Shown: piece by piece, positions 12,665-19,209 of the stretch
Numbering within the stretch: position 1 is the stretch's first letter
Layout: every line of letters begins with the position of its first letter
Assembly: GCA_947581745.1 (NCBI GenBank)
Contig: CANPVW010000065.1
Span: forward strand, 1-19,209
Reading direction: 5' to 3'
Length of the DNA: 19,209 nucleotides
Source of the DNA: Candidatus Benthicola azotiphorus
Lineage (GTDB): Bacteria > Gemmatimonadota > Gemmatimonadetes > Palauibacterales > Palauibacteraceae
Program-made: the position numbers and the translations under genes
Notes under the pieces: generated by a model
What the model saw: the letters and a program-made list of their open reading frames with translations, nothing else
The model's database searches: none
Told to the model about the DNA's origin: nothing

Positions 12665-15045
12665 GCCCGCCGCGCCTGCGGTCGATCGAGCTGGAATACG
12701 GGTGCCACTCCGGACGGTTCGACCTCCCGGACAGGGGACGTCCAGTCGTCATCTCCGGACGCAACGGATCCGGCAAGACGACACTTCTCGAGGCCTTTCT
12801 GAGGACGCTGTACGGGTTCAGCCGCAGAAAGCCGGAGGAACGGCGCCTGCTGGAGCTCCGTCGGCCCTGGTCGGGCAGACCTGCCGAGGCGGAGGTTCGC
12901 CTGATCGCCGCGGACGGCACGCGCGTCGTGGTGCGCCGGAACTTCACGACGGACGAGGTCGTGGCCACGGCCGAGCAGTCGGCGCTGGAGCTGTTTCGAG
13001 GGGACGGGAACCCCGCCGGCGTCAGGAGTCAGAGCCGGCACTACCAGGACCTGCTGCGCGACTGGATCGGTTTCGGCGATCTCGAGCCGTACCGAGGTAC
13101 GGCCTGGATTGCCCAGGGCGAGCTCGTGGAGACGAAGCTGGACGACGAGCTCCTGCGTGCGGCCGCCGGCACCCATCGCCGCGTGGAGGTGGCTCTGACG
13201 GAACTGCGGGACGCGTTCGAGGCCCTCACCCGGGAACCGATCGAGCTGGGCGGAAGAAGAAAGAACCGGGCGCGCGAGGTCGAGAACCTGCAGGACGCCG
13301 TCGACGACATGGTCCGTCGACTCGATGTGGCGCGAGCCTCGAGGGAGAAGAAGCGCCCGCTCCTGGAGCGGACCGGCGAGATCCGACGGAAGCTCGAAGG
13401 GGTCGAGCGGGAGATCGAGCTGCTCGAAGCGGCCTACCGCCCGATCACAGAGCGCAGGACGCTCGTGGCGGAGCGGCGGGAAGCCGAGTCCAGGCTCAGC
13501 GCACTCTCCGATGCCGTGCGGTGGCTCGGCGAGACCGCCGGTGCCCTGGCTCGAGCCGAGGCTGAAGCCGCTGCCGCCGGGGTCGGCGGCAGATACCCGG
13601 AGGACTTCGAGGCTCGCATCGGACAGGCGGAGGTCCTGTGGGACAGGCTGGACGCCTTGACCCGGCAGCGGGCAGAAGCCGTTGGGACCGGACCGGGGTC
13701 CTCGAGTGGCGTGCCCGTCGCCGCCCTTCCCGGCCTGGCTGCGATCTTCGCGGGCGCCCTCGTGGCGGTGGCCTGGTCGGTGGCGATCGGGAGTGTGCTC
13801 GCCGTCTCCGGGCTGATTCTCGGAGCGGCGCTCCTGTGGCGCGCGCGGTCCGCCGACGCGGGTAGCGAAGTGAAGCGGGCACGCCGGGCCGAAGACGAGC
13901 TGGCCCGGATACGCTCCCGCCTCGGCGAGATCGAGAAGGACGTGCCGCAGCCCTCCCTGACTCCCGCCAGCATGGAGGAGCACCGGCTCCGATTTCGAGG
14001 ACAGTCCGCGGCGGATGCCGGCGTCCGGCGGGCCCGCGAGAGGCACCTGGAAGCCACGGAACGCGCGGAGTCCCTGCTGGAGCATTCCTCTGGAGCCGGG
14101 GAACCTGGGGAAGGTGGAGAGGCGTTCCGTCGCCTGGAGGAAGAGCGGGAAGTCGCGCGGACGGCCCTCGCGAGGATTCAACTGCGACTCGAGGAGCAGC
14201 CGGCCGCACCCGTTCTGCCGGATGGCGTCGAGCCGACGGTGCCGGCGGTGGAAACCGCCCGGGAGGAACGGCGGGAAAGGCGTCGGCACCTCACCGAGGA
14301 GCTGAACCGCCTGGACCTGGAGATCCGTGACATGGACCGGGCATTCGAGGACGTGTTCGCCCTGGAGCGCGAGCTGGCCGGACTGCGCGAGAAGGCGCGG
14401 GACGCGCAGTGCGAGGCGGTGGCGGGCCGCTACGCGTGGGAGCTGGTGCGCGACGCGTACGAGGAGTTCCGCTCCACGGACCAGGCGAGGCTCCTGTCCG
14501 CGATCAACCTCAGGATGCGCCAGATCTCGGGCGGACGTCTGGGGCCCGTCGAAACGGCGGGCGATCTTTCGGCGGCGCAGGTCGGCCTGGACGGCCGGAT
14601 GATGGCGCTGGACTCCCCTCCTCTCAGCTTCGGCGAAAAGCACGCATCGCTCCTGGCGATCCGCCTTGGCACAGCGGACTTTCTCGCCGGCGGCGATGGA
14701 ACGCGCCACCCCCTGCTGATCGACGAGCCGTTCACGCATCTCGACGAAGTCCGGTCGCGCGAAGTGTGGGAGCTCCTCGAGGACCTCGCGTCGGCGCGGC
14801 AGGTGATCATCACGACCCAGGACCGGCTCGTGCTCCAACACCTGGGCATCGAGGCGGACATCGACCTCGCCGTCCCGACCCCGGGGGACGACGACTCCGT
14901 CGAACGTCGTCCGGACGCGGAACGGTCTGTCCCGCGGTCGGGAGGCCGCGCGCTCGTGCCGCATGAGGACCACCGCGATGCCGAAGAAGCCGGGCCCTCC
15001 CCCACCCCGCCCCCGCCGGTCCAGGAGCAGCTGGAACTCGGCTGA
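12661..15045 (+). CDS. Rad50/SbcC-like ATPase with central transmembrane hairpin (YhaN-like)
   Basis: A 794-residue SMC-type ATPase. Walker A is GRNGSGKT (residues 33-40), a Q-loop lies in WIAQGEL, the ABC signature is LSFGEK (655-660), and Walker B is LLIDEP (685-690) followed by the D-loop THLDEV. Long charged coiled coils fill about 170-345 and 395-600. Between them, where Rad50 has a CxxC zinc hook, residues about 353-393 form two hydrophobic helices (LAAIFAGALVAVAWSVAIGS, then VLAVSGLILGAALLW). The protein has only two cysteines, far apart, so no hook. This matches B. subtilis YhaN, partner of the phosphoesterase YhaO. The C-terminus is a Pro/Asp/Glu-rich tail ending QEQLELG. The GTG start overlaps the nuclease stop. 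A membrane-tethered DNA-end-processing complex is inferred. Confidence 0.92.
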   Translation: MSPPRLRSIELEYGCHSGRFDLPDRGRPVVISGRNGSGKTTLLEAFLRTLYGFSRRKPEERRLLELRRPWSGRPAEAEVRLIAADGTRVVVRRNFTTDEVVATAEQSALELFRGDGNPAGVRSQSRHYQDLLRDWIGFGDLEPYRGTAWIAQGELVETKLDDELLRAAAGTHRRVEVALTELRDAFEALTREPIELGGRRKNRAREVENLQDAVDDMVRRLDVARASREKKRPLLERTGEIRRKLEGVEREIELLEAAYRPITERRTLVAERREAESRLSALSDAVRWLGETAGALARAEAEAAAAGVGGRYPEDFEARIGQAEVLWDRLDALTRQRAEAVGTGPGSSSGVPVAALPGLAAIFAGALVAVAWSVAIGSVLAVSGLILGAALLWRARSADAGSEVKRARRAEDELARIRSRLGEIEKDVPQPSLTPASMEEHRLRFRGQSAADAGVRRARERHLEATERAESLLEHSSGAGEPGEGGEAFRRLEEEREVARTALARIQLRLEEQPAAPVLPDGVEPTVPAVETAREERRERRRHLTEELNRLDLEIRDMDRAFEDVFALERELAGLREKARDAQCEAVAGRYAWELVRDAYEEFRSTDQARLLSAINLRMRQISGGRLGPVETAGDLSAAQVGLDGRMMALDSPPLSFGEKHASLLAIRLGTADFLAGGDGTRHPLLIDEPFTHLDEVRSREVWELLEDLASARQVIITTQDRLVLQHLGIEADIDLAVPTPGDDDSVERRPDAERSVPRSGGRALVPHEDHRDAEEAGPSPTPPPPVQEQLELG

Positions 15046-15086
15046 CCTCGACCGGGCGGCGTCCGAAACCTCCTTCCCTTTCGTGA

Positions 15087-15106
15087 CGCCAGGAGCGATC
15101 CTGGTG
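15087..15106 (+). terminator. Eight-base-pair hairpin with GCGA tetraloop after the ATPase gene
   Basis: CGCCAGGA (15087-15094) pairs with TCCTGGTG (15099-15106), including one G-U pair, around GCGA, a GNRA tetraloop. It lies about 40 bases after the ATPase stop and could mark the 3' end of the nuclease/ATPase transcript. There is no T-run behind it. Confidence 0.4.
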
Positions 15107-15153
15107 CTCCGTCGTGACCGCTCGTCGGATCCCGCGGTCCTGCAACGGAACAA

Positions 15154-15181
15154 ACGGGCGGCGTGTTGTAACAAAGCCCGT
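15154..15181. promoter_or_regulatory. Inverted repeat upstream of the RND gene (possible operator)
   Basis: ACGGGC (15154-15159) and GCCCGT (15176-15181) are inverted repeats flanking a second, central inverted repeat TTGTAACAA (15166-15174). The element ends 32 bases before the TTG start of the pump gene. Nested dyads of this size are typical binding sites for TetR- or MarR-type repressors of RND pumps, but no regulator gene is present here. Chance is a real alternative. Confidence 0.3.
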
Positions 15182-15213
15182 ACGTCGGAACGGTCATCGG
15201 TGACGAGGTTGCG

Positions 15214-18200
15214 TTGATACTTTCGGACACATCGATCCGCCGGCCCGTGCTCACGAGCATGGTCGCCGCGGCACTGGTTCTATTCGGGTTGCTGAGCTTC
15301 TCGCGGCTCTCCGTGCGGGAGCTGCCGGACGTGGATCCGCCCATCGTCTCCGTATCGGTCTTCCTGCGCGGCGCCAATCCGCGCGTGATGGAGACCACGG
15401 TGACCGACATCCTGGAGGAGGAGCTCAGCACGTTGCCCGGCGTGCGGACGCTGACTTCCACGAGCGGGGAACAGAACAGCAACATCACGATCGAGTTCAC
15501 GCTCGACCGAGACCTCGAGCTGGCGGCGCAGGACGTCCGGGACAAGGTGGCCCGCGTCAGAGGCCGCCTTCCGCAGGACATCCTGGAACCGGTGGTCGCC
15601 AAGCAGGAGGCGGATGCCCAGCCGTTCATGTGGATGGCGGTTGCGGGCGAGAACTACGACCTCCTGCAGCTGTCCGACATCGCGGACCGGGTCGTCAAGC
15701 GGAGACTGCAGACTCTGCCCGGAGTGGGGCGCGCCCAGATCGCGGGTGAACGGCGGTACTCGATGCGGGTGTGGCTCGAAACGAGGGAGTTGGCCGCGCG
15801 CGGACTGACGGTGCAGGACGTGGTCGCGGCGATCCGCACTCGCAACGTCGAGGTCCCCGCCGGCCGCATCGAGTCGGAACGGCGCGAGTTTTCGGTGCGG
15901 TCGCTGGGAGAACTGAAGACGCCGGACGAGTTCGGCGCCCTGGTGGTGTCCAGCGCCAACGGTCAGGTGGTTCGCCTCAGGGATCTCGGCCGGGTGGAGC
16001 TCGGGGCGGAGAACGACCGCTGGTCGCTCCGCTACAACGGTCAGTCCGCCGTGGCGATCGGCGTGGTTCGGCAGTCCAAGGCCAACCTGATCGAGGTGTC
16101 CGATGCGGTCCGGGCGGAGATCCCCGAGATCGAAGCGACCCTGCCTCCCGGGGTCTCGATCAACATCGGGTTCGACCAGGCGCTCTTCGTCCGACGGTCC
16201 ATCGAAGAAGCGGAACAGACGTTGATCCTGGCGGGCATCCTGGTCGTGGGGATCATCTTCGTCTTCCTGCGGAATCTCCGAGCGACCATCATACCCGGAC
16301 TGGCCATTCCGACCTCGATCACGGCCGCCTTCGCGGTGCTGTATGCGCTTGGATTCACGATCAACAACTTCACGCTGCTGGCGCTGATCCTCGGGATCGG
16401 CATCGTCGTGGACGACGCCATCATCGTGATGGAGAACGCCTACAGGCACCAGGAGGAGCTGGGCGAGGATCCGGTCGCGGCAGCCACCAAAGGCACGCGC
16501 GAGATCGCTTTCGCCGTGATCGCGACCACCGTGGCGCTGGTCGCGGTGTTCACACCGCTGGCGTTCCTGCAGGGCACGGCGGGCCGGCTGTTCAACGAAT
16601 TCGGGATCGCGCTCGCCGGTGCGGTGATCGTGTCCAGCTTCGTGGCACTGACGCTGACCCCGATGCTGAGCGCGAGGATCCTGAAGGTACCCTCGAGCCA
16701 CGGGAAGATATTCCTGTTGTTCGAGCACACGTTCGAGGGAATCGCCAGGCTGTACCAGAAGACCCTGGCCGTGGCGATCCATCACCGCGCCTTCGTGGTG
16801 GCCGGCGGCGTCGCCTCGGTGCTCCTGGCGGTCTTCGTGTTCACGCGCCTCGAGCGGGAGTTCCTCCCGCCGGAGGACCGGGGCGCGATCGTCACCTTCC
16901 TCGTCGCCCCCGAGGGCTCGTCTCTCGAGTACACGGAGGGCTACCAGAGACAGGCAGACGAGATCCTCGCCGGCGTGCCGGAGGTGACGAGCTATTTCAG
17001 CATCACGGGCTTCTTCGGCGGCGTGAACAACGGGATCATCTTCGCCCGGCTGGCCGACTGGTCCGAGAGGGACCGCAGTGTGGATGAGATCCTGGCCGAG
17101 ATCCGGCCGAAGCTGATGACGATCCCCGGGCTTTTCGCGTTCGCCAGCGCGCCCGCCGCCATCGGTTTCGGAAGCCCGGTGAACTACGTGGTGAAGCACC
17201 CGGACTTCGATTCTCTCGCCGTGGCGATGGATCGCATGGTGGGACGCGCCCGTCAGATCCCCGGACTGATCAACGTCGACACGAACCTGCGGGTCAACAA
17301 GCCGGAGCTCACCGTGAGCTACGATCGGGACAGGGCGGAAGACGCCGGCGTCGCGATCTCCGAGATTTCCAACGCGCTGCAGGCCCTTCTGGGAGGGCAG
17401 CGCGTGAGTACCTTCACCAGAGAGAACAAGCTGTACGACGTGATCGTGCAGCTCGAGCCGTCCGAGCGCGCGACCCCGGATGACATGTCGGCGATCTACC
17501 TGCGCGGCCGCCAGGGAACTCTCGTCTCGCTTGACGCAGTGGCGCACGTGGAGGAGGGAATCGGGCCGCGGCAGCTCAACCACTTCGACCGCGTGCCGTC
17601 GTTCACCCTCACGGCGGCCCTGCAGCCGGGGCTGACGCTCGGGCAGGCAATCGATTCGCTCGACGTGGTCGCGGCGGAGGTCCTGCCACCCGGCAGTGCG
17701 ACGGCCCTCGCGGGAGAATCACGCGAGCTCGAGGAAAGCGGCAACGCCCTCTATTTCGCCTTCGTTCTCGCACTGGTCGTGGTCTACATGGTCCTCGCGG
17801 CGCAGTTCGAATCGCTGGTTCACCCGTTCACGGTGCTGCTCGCCGTGCCGCTGGCGGTCACGGGGGCGCTGGTCACGCTCCTGCTCGCGGGCTCGACGCT
17901 GAACCTGTTCAGCCAGATCGGGATGATCCTGCTGATCGGAATCGTGACCAAGAACTCGATCCTCCTGGTGGAGTACGCGAATCAGCTCAAGGGCCGGGGA
18001 CTGGACAGCGTCGAGGCGATGCTGGAAGCGGGACGCATCCGGCTGCGGCCGATTCTGATGACCTCCGTGGCCACGATCTTCGCGCTCATTCCGATCGCCC
18101 TGGGCCTCGGGGCGGGTGCGGCCAGCCGCCGGCCTCTCGGGTACGCCGTCGTGGGGGGGCTGATCTTCTCCACGGCCCTGACGCTGTACCTGGTTCCGTC

Positions 18201-18303
18201 CGTGTACACGCTGTTCGACGCTCTGGGCGAGCGGTTGCGTGGCAGGAAGACCGCGGCGGACAAGGTCGAGCGGCTGGGAACTCTGGAGGCGGGGGCATCG
18301 TGA
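15214..18303 (+). CDS. HAE-1 family RND efflux pump (AcrB/MexB-like inner-membrane transporter)
   Basis: A 1029-residue proton-driven drug or metabolite exporter, full length for the HAE-1 family. It opens MILSDTSIRRPVLTSMVAAA, the normal N-terminus and first helix. Two periplasmic loops and twelve helices follow. TM4 has the proton-relay pair in GIGIVVDDAIIVMENAY (Asp400, Asp401), and TM10 has the partner Lys in GIVTKNSILLVEYANQ (Lys913). The start is TTG at 15214 with GAGG five bases upstream; no ATG exists before the first helix, and the family alignment supports this start. It assembles with an adaptor and a TolC channel. A TolC gene overlaps its end (GTGA), but no RND adaptor gene lies directly beside it in this window. 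Substrates cannot be told from sequence. Confidence 0.96.
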   Translation: MILSDTSIRRPVLTSMVAAALVLFGLLSFSRLSVRELPDVDPPIVSVSVFLRGANPRVMETTVTDILEEELSTLPGVRTLTSTSGEQNSNITIEFTLDRDLELAAQDVRDKVARVRGRLPQDILEPVVAKQEADAQPFMWMAVAGENYDLLQLSDIADRVVKRRLQTLPGVGRAQIAGERRYSMRVWLETRELAARGLTVQDVVAAIRTRNVEVPAGRIESERREFSVRSLGELKTPDEFGALVVSSANGQVVRLRDLGRVELGAENDRWSLRYNGQSAVAIGVVRQSKANLIEVSDAVRAEIPEIEATLPPGVSINIGFDQALFVRRSIEEAEQTLILAGILVVGIIFVFLRNLRATIIPGLAIPTSITAAFAVLYALGFTINNFTLLALILGIGIVVDDAIIVMENAYRHQEELGEDPVAAATKGTREIAFAVIATTVALVAVFTPLAFLQGTAGRLFNEFGIALAGAVIVSSFVALTLTPMLSARILKVPSSHGKIFLLFEHTFEGIARLYQKTLAVAIHHRAFVVAGGVASVLLAVFVFTRLEREFLPPEDRGAIVTFLVAPEGSSLEYTEGYQRQADEILAGVPEVTSYFSITGFFGGVNNGIIFARLADWSERDRSVDEILAEIRPKLMTIPGLFAFASAPAAIGFGSPVNYVVKHPDFDSLAVAMDRMVGRARQIPGLINVDTNLRVNKPELTVSYDRDRAEDAGVAISEISNALQALLGGQRVSTFTRENKLYDVIVQLEPSERATPDDMSAIYLRGRQGTLVSLDAVAHVEEGIGPRQLNHFDRVPSFTLTAALQPGLTLGQAIDSLDVVAAEVLPPGSATALAGESRELEESGNALYFAFVLALVVVYMVLAAQFESLVHPFTVLLAVPLAVTGALVTLLLAGSTLNLFSQIGMILLIGIVTKNSILLVEYANQLKGRGLDSVEAMLEAGRIRLRPILMTSVATIFALIPIALGLGAGAASRRPLGYAVVGGLIFSTALTLYLVPSVYTLFDALGERLRGRKTAADKVERLGTLEAGAS

Positions 18304-19209
18304 GCGCGCGAAGCTCTGCTGCGAGACTGAGCGCCGTCGCGATCCTGGCCGCCCTCGCGGTCCCGGCCGACGCCGGGGCTCAACTGGCCACGGCCGTGCC
18401 GGGATACGCGACGCCCGTCACCGAGGGCCGGGCCGCGGCGTCCCTTTCGGCCGGGGCGCTCTCGCCGTCCTCGGCGACCCAGGAGGCCCCCGACTCGCTG
18501 CTCCGCGTTTCGCTGGGAGAGGCTCTCCAGCGGGCGGCGAACGTCGACCCGAACTACGTCAGCGCCCTCCGACAGGTGGGAGACGCCGACTGGGTGCGCC
18601 GCAAGGCATGGATGGCATTCGTGATCCCGAGCATCCAGCTGCAGTGGTCCTGGAACCGCTTCTCCTCTCCACAGTTCAACATCGGCACGGGAGACCTGGC
18701 GGACCAGTTGACGACGGCTACGCTGGGCGCGCGCTACGACGTGTTCCGGGGCGGCGCCAAGTTCTTCGACATGCGGGGCTCGGCGGCCGGAGTCGAGGGC
18801 GCCCGGGCCGGCGAGCTGCAGGCACGATACGAAACGGCGCTCGGTACGGAAGCCGACTACTACGATGTGATCGCCCAGAATGAGCTGCTCCGCGTGGCAC
18901 AGGAGAGGACCCGGAGGGCGGAGCAGCAGATGGAGATCGCCCGTGCCCGGGTCCAGTCCGGCGCCGCCGTGCAGACCGATTCGCTGCAGCTGCTGCTCGA
19001 GCTCACGCGGGCTCAGGTCGAGCTGCTGCAACAGGAATCGGCGCTCACCGTGTCGCGCCTTCAGCTCGGCCGGCGGATCGGACACACGGGACCGGCGGAC
19101 GCGATGCCCCTGGACACACTGCCGGCCCGCGAGCTTCCGATCACGGAAACCGAGGCGTACCAGGAAGCGCTGAGCTCGAGCCCGCGCGTCGAAGTGGCGC
19201 AGGCGGACG
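18300..19209 (+). CDS. TolC-family outer membrane efflux protein, N-terminal part (runs off the right edge)
   Basis: The frame opens with GTG at 18300, overlapping the RND stop as GTGA, and continues past the window end (303 complete codons). The signal peptide is residues 1-27, cut at about AGA|Q like the first TolC here. A linker of about 45 residues rich in Ala, Ser, Pro and Thr follows. The outer-membrane-efflux repeat then begins: VSLGEALQRAANVDPNYVSA, a beta segment with VIPSIQLQWSWNRF and ARYDVFRGGAKFFDM, and the long helix AEQQMEIARARVQSGAAVQT then DSLQLLLELTRAQVELLQQE. This is the outer-membrane channel for the RND pump. An adaptor gene may follow beyond position 19209. Codon use is mixed G/C-ending, unlike the first tolC. 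Confidence 0.92.
   Translation, partial: MSARSSAARLSAVAILAALAVPADAGAQLATAVPGYATPVTEGRAAASLSAGALSPSSATQEAPDSLLRVSLGEALQRAANVDPNYVSALRQVGDADWVRRKAWMAFVIPSIQLQWSWNRFSSPQFNIGTGDLADQLTTATLGARYDVFRGGAKFFDMRGSAAGVEGARAGELQARYETALGTEADYYDVIAQNELLRVAQERTRRAEQQMEIARARVQSGAAVQTDSLQLLLELTRAQVELLQQESALTVSRLQLGRRIGHTGPADAMPLDTLPARELPITETEAYQEALSSSPRVEVAQAD

Larger units (their letters stand above)
15046..15213. other. Intergenic region between the ATPase and RND genes
   Basis: This stretch of 168 bases contains a hairpin at 15087-15106 and an inverted-repeat region at 15154-15181, described separately. I see no convincing -35/-10 pair. A short plus-strand frame crossing it (14963-15217) has no family-like content and lies mostly inside the ATPase gene in another frame. 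Confidence 0.5.

Noticed and set aside
12553..15174. 873-residue minus-strand open frame opposite the YhaN-like ATPase
   Set aside because: The Walker and signature motifs of the plus-strand gene are clear, and the antisense frame has no family features.
14963..15217. Short plus-strand frame ending next to the RND start
   Set aside because: It mostly overlaps the ATPase tail in another frame, is Arg/Ser/Pro-rich and has no ribosome site. It might be mistaken for a small gene because it ends just past the pump start.
15280..17583. 767-residue minus-strand open frame opposite the RND pump
   Set aside because: Antisense shadow of a textbook RND protein; Arg/His/Asp-rich composition.

Overview
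The window is a stretch of GC-rich bacterial chromosome with tightly packed genes. G/C-ending codons, several GTG/TTG starts and stop/start overlaps (TGATG, ATGA, GTGA) are common. The gene content (TolC-dependent ABC and RND efflux, a CnrH/Y/X-like ECF cassette, and a small protein family otherwise best known from Bacteroidota) points to a Gram-negative organism with an outer membrane. My best guess is Gemmatimonadota or a relative in the FCB group, but that is inference from gene content only. I see no mobile elements, tRNA or rRNA genes, or CRISPR array.

Layout. (1) 1-1509, minus strand: an uncharacterised acidic protein, then etfB and the start of etfA, which runs off the left edge. (2) 1510-1827: a gene-free divergent intergenic region. 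(3) 1828-7353, plus strand: an ECF sigma factor, a one-helix membrane protein and a Spy/CnrX-like periplasmic protein with two LTxxQ-type motifs. These are followed by a TolC-type outer-membrane factor, a MacA-like adaptor lipoprotein and a MacB/FtsX-type permease. This looks like an envelope-stress or metal-sensing module next to the efflux pump it may control. No ABC ATPase gene is present beside the permease. (4) 7412-9057, plus: a small protein of the family often misnamed 'ABC transporter ATPase', then a patatin-like phospholipase. (5) 9076-11468, minus: an SRPBCC-SDR fusion (TIGR01777/YfcH type) translationally coupled to a DUF523-DUF1722 protein (TudS/YbgA-like). This pair is photolyase-associated in other bacteria, but no photolyase lies in the window. 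(6) 11540-15045, plus: a metallophosphoesterase and a Rad50/SbcC-like ATPase with a transmembrane hairpin in its coiled coil, resembling the YhaO/YhaN pair of Bacillus. The upstream promoter appears to be shared divergently, and the transcript may be leaderless. (7) 15214-19209, plus: an HAE-1 RND efflux pump with a TTG start, overlapped by a second TolC-type gene that runs off the right edge.

The points most worth a second look are these. The YhaO/YhaN-like pair is membrane-anchored where Rad50 has a zinc hook, and its ATPase ends in a clamp-binding-like tail. The first tolC gene changes codon style abruptly near position 4340. The adaptor carries a roughly 100-residue insert with a tandem 12-residue repeat. 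The orphan 175-residue protein ends in a tail resembling that of Eco57I-type restriction-modification enzymes.
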